Shown piece after piece: positions 1-12,048 of a stretch of DNA of 64,000 nt (positions within the stretch are counted from its first letter, which is position 1; every line of letters starts with the position of its first letter). A model generated the notes under the pieces. The model did no database searches. It was not told where the DNA came from and worked only from the letters and a program-made list of their open reading frames with translations. Position numbers and translations under genes: made by a program. Source of the DNA: Salvia splendens (Eukaryota; Streptophyta; Magnoliopsida; Lamiales; Lamiaceae); contig NC_056046.1 of assembly GCF_004379255.2 (NCBI RefSeq), forward strand, positions 1,426,001-1,490,000. Direction: 5' to 3'.

Positions 1-1026
1 TCTTATACTTCTTCAAAAGGGGAGCTTGAGGGATATTTTGAAGGACTTTCAGAGTCACTAAATCTCAGACTGTTGAGGGTGTTTAAAATATTTGATCTTA
101 AACATAGATATTCATCTTCTACGGACGAAATGAAATGCGCATATTTCCAAGATAGTGTATCTAAGCTGCTGAACTTGAGGTACATTTCTTACCCACCGAC
201 AGGGCACACTTTTTCCCCTCCAATGTGCCGCCTCTGGAATTTGCATACATTGACTGCTAGGAATACCACAGCGGTTGCTCCACCTGAAATATGGAAAATG
301 CCTCTACTTAGGCATGTGGAATTCTACAGCATCTCTTTACCAGATTGTCCCATTGAGGGTTTTGTTTTGGAGAGCCTACAGACTCTCTGTACAGTCACTA
401 TTTGGGACTGCCGCAAAAAGGTGTTGAAAAGAATTCCCAATATAAAGAAACTCAAGATTCATCTGTGCAAACTGGAGAGTTCGTCTGTAACCTATCTCAA
501 CAATCTTACCTGTTTGCATAAACTTGAATCTCTTGAAATCACTTCATTTGCTGACTTTTTTCAGCACTCAACTCTATTGGAGTTTTGGAGCAACCTCGGC
601 CTCCCTTATTCTCTTAAGAAGTTAACTTTGTTGGGCACTCAAATCCGTTGGGAAGACATGCCAGCAACGATAGGCTGGCTACCCCATCTTCAAGTTCTCA
701 AACTGAAACGAGATTCTTTCATTGGATCTGAATGGGAAACAGTTGAAAGGCAGTTCTGCCAACTCAAATACTTGCAGATTGATCGTTGTGACTTGGTGTA
801 CTGGACAACAGAAAGCACCCACTTTCCATGCCTTGAGCACCTTCAACTTGAACATTTGATATTGAAGGAGATCCCTTTATCTATTGGTGAAATACCAACG
901 CTTCAGTCAATCAAGTTGGTTGATTGCTGCACTTCTGCTGTCGCCTCTGCTACAAAAATACGAGAAGATCAACAAGAGAACTATGGGAATGATGACCTTC
1001 AAATTCAGATAGAAGATCAACAATAG
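1..1026 (+). CDS. NLR disease-resistance protein, C-terminal LRR part (5' end outside window)
   Basis: The frame is open from base 1 and enters the window mid-gene, so this is the 3' part of a larger gene. It encodes irregular leucine-rich repeats: LLRVFKIFDL near the start, then LLNLRYISY, LESLQTLCTV, IPNIKKLKIHL, LHKLESLEI, LKKLTLLGTQIRWEDM and LPHLQVLKLKRDSF. The spacing and the block around IRWEDMPATIGWLPHLQVLK are typical of the R1/Rx-type coiled-coil NLRs of asterids, where the LRR senses pathogen effectors or keeps the NB-ARC switch off. No NB-ARC is visible because the window begins downstream of it. The frame ends at a TAG (1024-1026) inside a 48-bp tandem repeat. Past that TAG the same frame stays open to 1243-1245, and a consensus donor (AAG|GTATGT) lies at 1200/1201, so the original C terminus was probably longer. 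A second NLR relic is at 12.0 kb. Confidence 0.85.
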   Translation, partial: SYTSSKGELEGYFEGLSESLNLRLLRVFKIFDLKHRYSSSTDEMKCAYFQDSVSKLLNLRYISYPPTGHTFSPPMCRLWNLHTLTARNTTAVAPPEIWKMPLLRHVEFYSISLPDCPIEGFVLESLQTLCTVTIWDCRKKVLKRIPNIKKLKIHLCKLESSSVTYLNNLTCLHKLESLEITSFADFFQHSTLLEFWSNLGLPYSLKKLTLLGTQIRWEDMPATIGWLPHLQVLKLKRDSFIGSEWETVERQFCQLKYLQIDRCDLVYWTTESTHFPCLEHLQLEHLILKEIPLSIGEIPTLQSIKLVDCCTSAVASATKIREDQQENYGNDDLQIQIEDQQ

Positions 1027-1116
1027 TACTATGGGAATGGTGGCCTTCAAATTCAGGTAGAAGATCAACAAGAGTACTATGGTAATAATGACCTTCAAAT
1101 TCAGGTAGAAGATCAA
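964..1116 (+). repeat. 48-bp (16-codon) tandem repeat in NLR tail
   Basis: There are three full units (964-1011, 1012-1059, 1060-1107) and the start of a fourth. Each unit encodes a 16-residue acidic, Gln/Asn-rich motif beginning EDQQ and ending LQIQ(I/V). Unit 2 has TAG where units 1 and 3 have GAG. The unit length is a multiple of three, so copy-number change keeps the frame. Confidence 0.9.
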
Positions 1117-1245
1117 ATAAACAAACCATGGGCGTATGACAGTCTAGTTCTGGCGCAAAGGAATCAAAACAAACAGTTTTCATCATATTACCAAAGCAAG
1201 GTATGTATTTTAATTTTACGGTATAAAGTTCAGGAATGCTATTAG

Positions 1246-2314
1246 CCCAAACTTGGGTATCATGCCTATATGAACTCTATCTGTTGCCTGTTGGGCAACA
1301 GGAAAAGGGCTTTTTAAACATGTCTGTTATAGTTCCTGAAAGAAAATAATTTGGTGGATTTTAATGGATTTCTTGACCAACAATTATATATGTAGAATGA
1401 ATCTCTCTCCCCCCCCCCCACAGCCCTTGTCGTAGATGATTAGAAGCAGTTTTTGATTGGTATTGTTTGCATATTTATCTCTGTAAATATGAAGCAGTTG
1501 CTGCAGTTAGCTATGGATAAAAAGCTTGGGGGATCTAATCGCTTTAGTCGTGGAGCACGATGACGTCTGCAAAACATATTCGAGTAATAAGTAGGTTTTA
1601 CATGAACACCTCGTTATACTCCTTACAATTGATTCATAGTTTCTAACATCGTTGTGTTGGTATTGGCAGTGATGTCTTCACAAGTTTACAAATGCATGTT
1701 GAGAGGGTGAAACCTACTTTCCCTTTCCATTTCCGTTCCCGTTCCAGTAGACGATGAAGTCGAACCCCTAACCCCTTGGCCAAAGGTGAGAAGGAGTTGT
1801 TGAGGGTGAGTAAATTTGATATTATCCTTAAGTGTAGTGAATACTACATCGTTAAAATCACATATACACATACTCCATGATAAAGTGGTAAAGAAACACA
1901 CATGACCACTGTGTTCACGTTGGATATGTGGTTTTTAAAAAATTGAGAGATATTTTCGTAAATTTATATGTTTAATATTAATTTGAAATATTATTATATT
2001 GAGGATTTGGAAATATATCTCATGATGTAATAAAACAGATCTAGTTACTTGTGGGTACATAGATATTTTTCGACGCTTATAAAGCAAATTTGCTTTATCA
2101 GAAAAGCTATAAAATATTTCTTGGGCCCTCTTCTTTAATAACCCTAATCATATGATCTATTTATGGAATAAATCTCGCTTTTTCCTAGTCCAAATCTTAG
2201 TATAACATCCTCAATTATACATGTGCATATATTGGTAAACCAATGTAATTAAAACCAATGTAATTAAACAGTTAACAATCAATCACCCAACTCCATTGAC
2301 ATATACACAAAAAC
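1246..2314. other. Intergenic, no gene seen
   Basis: AT-rich DNA with a C homopolymer near 1409-1420. Short open frames here lack any recognisable domain or splice context. The first part may be 3' UTR or intron of the NLR gene if the donor at 1201 is used. Confidence 0.6.
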
Positions 2315-3524
2315 ATGGCTTCCAATGTTCGTTGGTTTCTTTCTACAGTGTTGCTAGCAATGGCGATGGCCGTGATGTCGGGGGAGCTGCTCGGCTACGT
2401 GGCCAGCGGAGGTACGTAAACGTAACCCCAATCCCTTCCCCCCATTAAATTTCTAACTAAAGATTGCCATGCTCTTGTTATCTATTAAGGTGGTGTTCGG
2501 TTTTCTAGATAAAATAATACCAAGATATAATATAGGATTAAATTGTGAAGTTATTTTAGTCATAGGGGTTAGTTATGACTAATTATCTCATGATTATCCA
2601 TTTAGGATTATGAGATTGAATCTCATGAACCAAACACACTACATATTTAATCCCTGGATACAATTTTGCAAACCAAACACCCCCTATAAGAGCATCTCCA
2701 AGGGGAGAGGTAAATGGAGAGCTAAACTAATATAACTACCATATTTACCTTTTTTCATAAAAAATCATTCTCCACGGGGAGAGGTATTTGAGAAGGTATT
2801 ATACATTTTCCCATTTTAAAGAGATTTACCTCCTCATCAATGGAGAGGTAAAATCTTATAACTACCATATTTGTCTTCTTTTCATGAAAAACCCTTCTCC
2901 AAGGGGAAATGTATTTGAGAATGTATTACACTTTATATTTTTTAATGCATTTTGTACTATTTTTTTATTTTTTAAAAATAATTTACCTTTCTATATATCT
3001 TTTTCTTTTGGAATATGTTACTTTTTAAAAGGGTATATTTCACTTTCTATTTACCTTTTTTCCTTTAGAATGTGTTACTTTTTAAAATGGTATATTTCAC
3101 TTTTTAAGAAGGTAAATACATCATATACATTTTCTATATATCTTCTCCCCTTAGAGATGCTCTAATAAAATCGAGCATAAGACTAGAGTTTTAATGCCTG
3201 ATTAGCATTAATATAGTACTACTTTTTTAAGATTGATCAATAATCTTCTCTCACTCACCCTCGTAGTGACTCGAGCGTCTTACAAAATTTGATTTTTCAT
3301 CAATGAACACAAATCGCCAAGTTAAATCTTGTATTCAGACTTCAAAAATATACATAAAAAATATAGTTTCTATTTAACTTTAATTAAATATTGACTTGGT
3401 TATTTTTGCAGCGTCTAATAACTTAATTTCTGGAGCAAACACAGCAATCAACGGCCGCAGCTTCGCTACGAGCTCGAATACCGCTATTAATATGATAATT
3501 AGGCTTCTTGTAGTATTAATATAA
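2315..3524 (+). CDS. Small putative secreted peptide, two exons (2315-2411, 3412-3524)
   Basis: I do not recognise this gene. Exon 1 starts at an ATG and encodes a strongly hydrophobic N terminus (VRWFLSTVLLAMAMAVMSG) like a secretory signal peptide. It ends at a good donor (GAG|GTACGT). Exon 2 follows a pyrimidine-rich acceptor ending TTTTTGCAG. The phase-1 join yields one open frame of 69 residues ending TAA at 3522-3524. After the leader the mature part is Ser/Asn/Ala-rich with two NTAIN motifs, then a hydrophobic tail (MIIRLLVVLI) that could be a membrane or GPI-type signal. The 1.0-kb intron contains two MITEs. It could be an arabinogalactan-like or signalling peptide, but neither family signature is clear. 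It is too short in each exon to show as one long ORF. Support is from splice sites and the leader only. Confidence 0.5.
2489..2686. mobile_element. MITE, PIF/Harbinger (Tourist)-like
   Basis: About 198 bp with imperfect terminal inverted repeats: GGTGGTGTTCGGTTTT at the left and AAACCAAACACCCCCTA at the right. It is flanked by TAA trinucleotides (2486-2488 and 2687-2689). A TWA target duplication and a GGTGTTTGG-type end are typical of Tourist/Harbinger MITEs. No coding capacity. It lies in the intron of the small peptide gene. Confidence 0.65.
2690..3162. mobile_element. MITE with GAGCATCTCC ends, Harbinger-like
   Basis: About 473 bp. The left end reads GAGCATCTCCAAGGGGAGA; the right end is the inverse, TCTCCCCTTAGAGATGCTC. 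TAA occurs on both sides (2687-2689 and 3163-3165). Internally there are repeated blocks around ACCATATTT and TATGTTACTTTTTAAAA. It abuts the previous MITE, sharing its flanking TAA, so one inserted at the edge of the other. The open frame at 2788-3165 lies within it and is not a gene. Confidence 0.65.
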
Positions 3525-6500
3525 TTAAGAATTTCGCTCCAATTATATTGTGGTTTTCAAATTTTACGTTGTGAAAAATGTTCGATTCTCTAGGAATTTT
3601 CAATTTAGCGATGCCCTTTCCATTGGAATTAATAGTAATTTTCAAATTTTCGTTGTGAAAAATGTTCGATTCTTTAGGAATCTTTAATTAATAACTTAAT
3701 CAACTACTATCTCAACCTTTAAAAATTTTCAATTTTATTCCAATCTTTAATATTTGTATACGTTTTGTGCCAAACTTCAAAATTTTCCATCATTTTTATT
3801 CCAATCTTTAATAATTGAATCAGCTTTGTCCCGAACTTTAAAATTTTTACAATTGAATTTTGATGTTAAATAACAGACATAATCAAAATTAAATCACTTA
3901 CAAATACAAAAAATGAAACATACCCATATATACCCTAAACGGGCCCGATTCAAAGTTTGGGCTAGTAGCCTTTCTGAACTTAATATTTTCAGCCCTACTC
4001 CTACTGCTAAATTCCAATTATACCCCTACCAGTTTAGTGAAAAAATTACGTTTATTATCGAAACATACTTTTGAAACCAATCAAAAATTTGCAGGTTACA
4101 TTTTCGTTATGATTCCATAGAAAAAGAAATAGTTGCTGCTTAGATACTTCACTTATTAAGAAGCCCCATTAAATTATTTGGAAGGACCACAAAAATTCCA
4201 TCTAAGTTAACATGTAAATATTATGATTGGAAAATTGATGTATCATTAACAACACAATCATTCTTTCTCATCTTAAATCCAAAAAAATGAGGGGCAGTTT
4301 TGGAAATTGGAGCCAAGGACTATTGAGTGCCTCTCTATTAAATTTCCATTTGTGTTTTGTAATTTGGACCCTTTATTTTGATATTTCTTGCTCATTTAGG
4401 GAAATGGATTCATCTCAATGCAATAATTTGTTGCATGGCTTATTTCTTTCCCTTCACTATAAAAAAGTCAACCTTGTTTAATTATTGTACATTTCCTTAC
4501 ATTTATTGGACCCTACTTTTCTTCTGTCCACCATTAAATGTTCTGTTAGACTTATCATAAATTTTAAAAAATCAGTTGAATTAGGTGAAAAAAGACACGT
4601 GAAATATGAATCTCATTTTTGCATACGAATTTTAGAATGAATGTGAGTACACTGAGTTAAGTAGAAACTGAAGTTCATCTACTATAACTACTAAAATAGA
4701 ATGAAACATTTTACAATGAGCATCACAATATAATAAAATAAAAATATTTAATGGTGAACATATGATGATATGAAGTATTAGTATTTCAAGAAAAGTAAAT
4801 TATCCTTCTTTCATGCCAAGGAAATTCGTTATTACTAGTACTATTTTTGTTATACACTAAAAAATCACGGTTTATGCTTGTTTTCCTTTTCGGATGCTCC
4901 AAATATATAAGGCATATTTTCATAAATAGTTATGGATTTCTAATTTATGATCTAGTGTATTCTTTATTGTTTCTTTTATCAACTCTAGCATTAGTTTATT
5001 ATAATATGGACATATTAAGGTTTGTTGCATAATTATTTATTCCATTCTCAATAAAAATACTCAATGATCGCCTATATAATTGAAAGGAAAAGAGTATTAA
5101 CTTTTTAAGTCAAATTTATATTTTTTTTCCCTAGACTTGATTCTGGCTCTATAAACATTGCATAATTCAAATTATGACCACGATTCATAAATGACAGAAA
5201 TTTCATTACCTTTGTCTTAATGTATTTTGAAATTTTCAGCTTCTATCCCTTAAATTATATACTATTGATTTAGGATAAAATATTATATATCTCATTTATA
5301 AATCCAATTATTAATGGCACGTATTTCTTGCTATAAAATGTCTCTCTTTTCTACCACTTAAAAACCAAATTAAAGAAGCAAAATTTGAGTTCAATGAGAA
5401 ATGGGACCAAACAAAATTTTAAATAAGAAACATGGCACCATAATCATTAATCATCATTATAGATTTCAATTGGCATTGTTCTTGATGTTGATTCCCTGTT
5501 AGTGTGAAACCATTAAGGAAAAAGATGAGTTTAATCTGGTACTTATCTCTAATTAATCAATATATTTATCCCTTTCAAGAATTTAAGAACTATATTCTTA
5601 ATGTAGTGTACTGATTTTTTTTTTCACTATTGCAAAATCCATACCAGAAGAGGAAATATAAATAAATTTTGGTTCTTGTTTAGACCATTTTCTAATCAAT
5701 TCCATATATATAGTCCCTCGATACTTTGTTTGGGTATGCGACAGTCAATATATGTGATCTATAATTTATGCTTGGATATGCGACGCCTAGTGATTGTTTA
5801 CGAATTATTATCGGAACTTCTCATTTGGTTTATAGCTGCAATGAGACCACTATTTTCTAAAGGATGCGGATTGACAGATAATGCCATGATGTATGCTACT
5901 CGTTGCTTCTTTTTTAAAAATAAAATAAAATTCTGTGTTGTTTAGATAGAACGCTTACTTTATTGTTTCATTGATATCATTACTTTTGTTGTTAATATTC
6001 TGAACTGATTAATTTGTGCTGCTAGCTCGCCACAAAATTGAATTTTGTGATGAATAAATCAAAATGGCCATGTTAACTATACTGCAAATTGAAATGATGA
6101 ATACATGCCAAAAACAATTAACTGCTAAAATTTTCATAAATGGACCACAAAATGCCCAGCATAAAAGAAAAATTAAACTCAAGCTAAAAAAATAGCTCAT
6201 CAAAAGGGCTTTTTTTCTTCTTATTTTGTAGTAATTTCTTACAGTAATTACAATAAAAAAAGGACAGTCGCAGTTAAAACCTTAAAACCAAGGAAAGGGA
6301 CAAGTAGAACTGAAGCTGTATTTGGAGGGAGAATACATCTATGGACCACCTTGTACATCATAGACATACTTATTCATTTTGTAAGAAATTACCATTACTT
6401 ATTTTCAGGCTAGTTTTTTGGATAGTACCAAATAAATATCAAATCTTTGTTTTTGTATGTTTTAGCTTGTTTATGTCAATATGGTTGTACAAGGAATGAT

Positions 6501-7482
6501 TATGATTTTAAAATTGGAGCCAATATAAAATTAAAATTTCAAGAAACCTTGTGGGTTCTTGCATTTACATAGTAGTTTTAGATTGTGAAGCACCCCATGC
6601 CCAAATAGGTTTTATTCATTCGATCAATTATCGCATGCACGTACGTACGTACGTGTAGGGAGAGGTTCAAATAAAAACTGTGAGAACGGAGAATCAATTT
6701 ATAACATTAGATCGCAATAATATACAAAAGACACATTTCTTTGTTGGGTGAGTGTAACACTAGAGTTTAGATTTCATGAGCGACGAAAATTTCTTTTTTA
6801 TGAAATGCAGTTAATGTCATTGTAATGCTCTTACTATAAAAAAAAAACTCTATATATTCGCGATAAAGTGCCATGTTTGACTCTCTGTGAATTTTTAGAA
6901 ATCAATGTAAAGAAAAATGAGTAGACATAATTTAGTTGAATACGAGCCTCACTTCTATATAATATAAGTGTATTAATTGATTTGGTGGGGATACTGGGGT
7001 GTTGGTCTACTTACCCAAAATGCAAAAAAAATTAACTTTTAATTGTGAAGATACCATAATGGAAAATGAGATATTATATTGTGAATAGATAGTGTGGATG
7101 CATCATCTTTTCTAAATGAGTATAGCGCTAGAATTTTAATACCATTAACAACGAAAAATTTATTTTTCCAAAAAAATGCAGTTAATTTTACTATGCAATG
7201 TTTTAGTTCTTACAATAAAAAGATACTAGTAGTTTTTATATTATCCCTAATATCCCTAATATGCATATGTATATTTATCATGTTTGAACCAAATCATTTC
7301 TACGTTTATTGGGTTTAGTTTTCTTGTATTTCCTATATGTGAATCTGTGATATTGGTAAAAAAATGGTATTTCAAAATGTCTATTTTTATGTAGTTGGTT
7401 GGAGTAGATCTGTCTAATAAATGTAGTTTGCTTATTTCATAAACCAACCAATTTTCCCTCAAAGATCCCTTCCCATCCCTCG
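3525..7482. other. Long AT-rich intergenic region
   Basis: No supported gene. There are many A/T runs and short open frames without domains. A (ACGT)n-type palindromic run lies at about 6637-6654. Confidence 0.6.
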
Positions 7483-8192
7483 ATTTAAGTGCGAGTGTGT
7501 GTGCACACTCACATCTTTTAATGTTTGTTTCTGTCTTTAAAAATTAAATTACACACACATATTAGTCCTCAAAACATATAAATTTATCATTTTACTCCAT
7601 CTTTCAAAATGGGCACTATTCATTTAGAGTAATTATCATTAAGGTGGGGTATACTCTCGACTCGCAGCCTCATACTAGAATATACTTTTTTAAATAATTA
7701 CTAATACTATAGTTAAGGTGAGATCTATTGTCGACTCACACTCTTTATAAATTTTTTAATAACTAATTAACGGTATCTTTTAGCTGATTAGACTCACTCT
7801 CGTCTCCCGACAAACAATACAATTTTAAGTGTGAGAGTGTGCACATTCACATCTTTTTTAATGTAATTTTCCAATTTCAAAATCTAAACCACACACAAAT
7901 ACACATACTCTATTAGTCTAAAAAGGTAGATAATTTATCATTTTAGTCCTTCTAAAAAAATGGGCACTTCTCATTTATAGTAGTAATTATCATTTAGGTG
8001 AGATCTATTCTCAGACTCACACTCTTAGACTACAGTATATTTTATACAATTATTACTAATACTATGTTTAAGGTGAGATCTATTGTCGACTCACACTCTT
8101 TAGTTACAATACGTACAGTTCTTAATAACTACTAACACTATCTTTAAGCTGATTAGACTCACTCCTGCTTCTCGACACACAATACTATAAAC
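7483..8192. repeat. Tandem direct duplication of about 340 bp
   Basis: Copy 1 is about 7483-7810 and copy 2 about 7822-8192. Both contain, in order, a GTGTG..GCACA block with CACATCTTTT, an AATTTATCATTTTA block, ATGGGCACT, ATTATCATT followed by AGGTG, GTGAGATCTATTGTCGACTC, and GCTGATTAGACTCACTC ending near ACAATAC. The copies differ by many substitutions and small indels, so the duplication is old. It lies about 430 bp upstream of the MYB start codon. Confidence 0.75.
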
Positions 8193-8508
8193 CCCTTTTC
8201 TACTAAATCATGTGCCGTGTCCACTGATCTCTATTTTTAGTGGACAGAGATATCAGGTATCTCTAATTATGTACCAAATGACATTCTAACTTAGTATGGG
8301 TGAGGATTATGAAAAATTAGTTAGGTAAGTTACACACAAACACACTCATTACACACACTTATATAGTATGTATACATATAGATTTGTTGAAGAAGGCAAC
8401 AGATGGGAGTATAGAAAAATTGCATGGGTGACTCGTGGACTATAAGCCAATTCATAGCCATAAAACCCTCACTATAAATCATCTTCAACGCCTGCTTTTC
8501 ACTCTCAA

Positions 8509-8535
8509 TTCTCTCTCTCTCTCTCTCTCTCTCAT
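8509..8535. repeat. (TC)n microsatellite in MYB 5' UTR
   Basis: A pure CT tract about 90 bp upstream of the MYB start codon, followed by a short (CAG)n run near 8570-8587. Pyrimidine tracts in plant 5' UTRs are common and can affect transcription. Confidence 0.85.
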
Positions 8536-8624
8536 TTCTCTCCACTAATATTCCCTCTGCACTCACAACTGCAGCAGCAGCAGCAGTTGTAGTTCGGAGA
8601 AATTAAGGTAACATAGATACAATC

Positions 8625-8753
8625 ATGTCGCATCACAACTGCTGCAATAAACAGAAGGTGAAGAGAGGGCTTTGGTCTCCTGAGGAAGATGAGAAACTCA
8701 TCAACTACATCTCCACCTACGGCCATGGCTGCTGGAGCACTGTTCCTAGACTC

Positions 8754-8832
<79 letters not shown>

Positions 8833-10140
8833 CCTCTCTCCCCCTCTCTCTCTCCCTCTTAGGGTTTAGATGATTTCATGTGTGTGTAGGATTGCAAAGA
8901 TGCGGAAAAAGCTGCAGGCTTAGATGGATCAACTACCTGAGGCCTGATCTCAAGAGAGGGAATTTCACACCACAAGAAGCTGCTCTCATCATCGAGCTCC
9001 ACCGATTCTTGGGAAACAGGTCTTCATCATCTTCGTCGTCTTATTTAATCTTATTTTGTGTTCTTAAACTTAAAAGAGTGTTTTTTGGGATAAATTCTCT
9101 TGACTTATGATTTTTTTTTCTCTTGAAACTCGGAATTTGTGAAAAGTATGATTTATGTCAGACCTGACATGTTCCGATGACAGAATGAGACCTAGATTCT
9201 TGAATTCTGTCATCAGAATATGTGTGATGAGATGTAAATTATTATTTTTTTTTGCAAAGATTGAATTTTTTAAGAGACCTTTGATTTAATTTGAAAAGAA
9301 AAAAAAAACAAATCTTATTTGTAAGACTTGTGGATCCGGCAAGCTGACTCATTATTTTGTCATCGAAATATATATGTCAAATGGGACACAAATCAAACTT
9401 TTTGCAAAGTTTGTGTTTTTAAAACAAATGTGTCAAAATTGGGGAGAGAGAAATATAATTAAGCTTGATCAGTGTTGAATTTGAAATGAAACAAAAAAAA
9501 TCAAATCTTTTTTTGGTGTAGATGGGCTCAAATTGCAAGGTATCTTCCGGGGAGAACAGACAACGAGGTTAAGAATTTCTGGAACTCAAGCATCAAGAAA
9601 AAAATCATGACCCATCACAACATGGTACTCGCTAACTCAAATCCCCAAAATCCCAATTTACCAACCCCAAATCCCCAAATCGAGGAAACAAACCCTAATC
9701 CCCAAATCGACCAATTGGCGAACTACCACCCCAATTTAGCCCTAATTCACCACCACTCAGCCCCAATTCCACTCGATCCCTCACCTTCCGAGCTCCATCC
9801 ATGGCCAATCCCACTCAATCAAGCCATGAGACAAGATCACAGCGCCGCAGCATTGTTCGGCTTCGCCGACGGCGGCGGCTACGATCACGATGCTGCCGTG
9901 ATGGAAGCTCTGATGCCGGAGCTGGCGAGAGGGTATGAATTTTGGGTTTCTGCAAATAACGCTGCTGTTTGGCAAGAGCAAGGTGTTGGTGGGCTCGATC
10001 CGCTCTACCCCAACCATATCAGGAGCATATCGACTCTCATGGAGACGTTCGTGCCTCCGCCGGAGCCGGCCTCCGCGTTGGTGCGGCCGGTTTCGTACCT
10101 GCCGCCGCTTCCGGGATATAGGATGGCGGATCTGCCATGA
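8625..10140 (+). CDS. MYB103: R2R3-MYB transcription factor, MYB103-like; exons 8625-8757, 8890-9019, 9522-10140
   Basis: The spliced frame is 293 residues. Exon 1 ends in codon 45 and exon 2 in codon 88, the usual intron positions of plant R2R3-MYB genes. R2 carries W17, W37 and W57; R3 carries F70 in place of its first Trp, then W89 and W108. Characteristic stretches are [37 protein letters not shown] and [18 protein letters not shown]. The N terminus ([15 protein letters not shown]) and the [11 protein letters not shown] helix match the MYB103 group as I recall it. That group activates secondary-wall genes, notably for syringyl lignin, in fibres and vessels. The C-terminal 180 residues are Pro/Asn/His-rich and typical of a variable activation region. 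Intron 1 (132 bp) is almost entirely a TC microsatellite. Splice sites: CAG|GTCTC...GTAG|G and ACAG|GTCTT...TGTAG|A. The closest alternative is the related MYB26/MYB67 group. Confidence 0.88.
8759..8862. repeat. (TC)n microsatellite filling MYB intron 1
   Basis: More than 70 bp of pure TC begins right at the donor dinucleotide and passes into C-rich TC up to the acceptor region. It makes up most of the 132-bp intron. Confidence 0.9.
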
Positions 10141-12048
10141 TCAGCACTGAAGCTGAAGCTGAAGCTGAGAAAATTTATAAACTTGGTTTATTGTTCTATG
10201 ATTTGGTCATGAATTATGTATATTTATGTTTTCAATAATCAGACTTTTTTTTATGCATATTTTGATGGGATTATGATCGATGTTGAACTAATTTCTAGCG
10301 CCGAAATGTCGAACCCTTCATTTTAAGTTCATTTAGAACATTGTTGGATAACACATAGTTCATTTTCTAGCTTAGAATGAACTCCGTGATCTAATAATGG
10401 ACTCTGTGTTGGTTCGATAATTCGGTACTAGGAATTAATTCTGCAGGTATCACAACCTAATTTGATGTGCTTTAATAAATGATAAGTATGCATAAAAACA
10501 TAGTTTATGTTGATATTCGGTTTAATTAATTAGATATGATTGTGTTTCGTGAATATTATTGGATTGAATAGATTGAGTCTGATATTTAATTTCGGGATTA
10601 TAATTAGTCTTGATTTATGAGTAAAAATTTAATCGGGGCATGTTAAGTTTGCTATTCAATATTGTTGGAATATATTATGTAGTAGTAGGATTGATTAGTC
10701 CTTGGATTAGTCAATTCACCATCTGGCAACCCGTATAAATTAATCTTGAGTAATTGAATACAGAATACCTATGGAAAATATAAACCATAGAGCTAGAAAA
10801 AAATAAAAGATTTTTTCTTTAATTTAAAGTGAAGTCAAGTGTAGCAACTCACTTAAATTTGGATGCTTATCATTAAATTATATTCGTGCAAATATTGTTT
10901 ACAACAAAGTATGAAATACAAAAATAAACAAACCACATTTTATTTTTCTGACATCTCTAAACATACACCGCAATTCCATTTCTTTTTAGTCATTTTAGAG
11001 GCAACTAACCACATTTTATTTTCTACTACTATTATTATGTAATTCAAATTTGTTTCATTTCCCCCTTTTTCCCCTATGTTCTCTTTTCCCTTTATCCCTC
11101 CTTTAAAAGACAAATTGCATTTAAATTCTTTAATTGGACAGATAGGAAATTAAAGTGTAAGAGCCAACTACTTTCTAATTTTAATCCTTAAAAGTCAAAT
11201 CTAATTTTCCAATGTATCATAAATCTGAACCCAAGAATCATATAATTAAGTTTACCCCCATGACATTATTACAAATGACACTTACACATGTCAACATTTG
11301 CAATTGTACTCTTGAAATAAAAGCATGGGCTTTACAAATATTTGAGCTTTGGTTGGGTCACAGTAATGCCATGCCTTTGGATTATATATCTCGGCCCAAC
11401 AGACATGGGCTTTACTAATAATACACTAAAATATAAAAACATATTACCCCTCTGTCCCATTAGATATGAAACACTTGAAAATCGGCACGAGATTTTATGT
11501 AGTGTTGTTTTATGAGTTAATGATGAGAGAGTAAAGTAAGAGAGATGAAAAAGTAAAGATAGAGTTATTTACACTTTAGGAAACGTTTCATTTTAAATGG
11601 AAAAAGTTTCATTTTTAATGAGACGGAAAATATATAGAAAAGAGTTCTTCTTTCGTCCTCTATTCATCCCATAGTAATAGATAATTTTGATATAACACAG
11701 ATTTTAATATGTAATCAATAATTGTACGAGTGATCTAGAAAAAAAGTAGCAATTATAAATATTAAAAAAATGGAAAATAAGGCTTACTTTATTAAAGTAA
11801 AAAGGTTACCATAACTAAAATAGTCTATTTTTATGAAAAGATTGAAGTACTGTAAAAGAATATAAAAAGAATGTAATACCTCCATTGAACATTGTATACA
11901 AGAGTGATGGAGCTCGTAAGATTAGATTAGTTTTAGTTTATCCACTATTGTTTTGATTATAACGCACCTATATCAAGATATGTACATTTTCATCAATATT
12001 AGCTCTTATTTATTAATATTGCTATCACTAATTCTTTCAGTATTATCA
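10141..12048. other. Intergenic, AT-rich; degenerate Stowaway-like MITE about 11446-11628
   Basis: The MYB 3' flank comes first. At about 11446-11628 a CCCCTCTGTCCCATTAGATA left end and a TTTAATGAGACGGA right end form a degenerate version of the CTCCCTCCGTCCC-type MITE seen elsewhere in the window. No gene is supported. Confidence 0.5.

Noticed and set aside
2788..3165. Open frame of 125 codons
   Set aside because: It lies inside a MITE, is Phe/Leu/Tyr-rich from T-rich DNA and has no domain.
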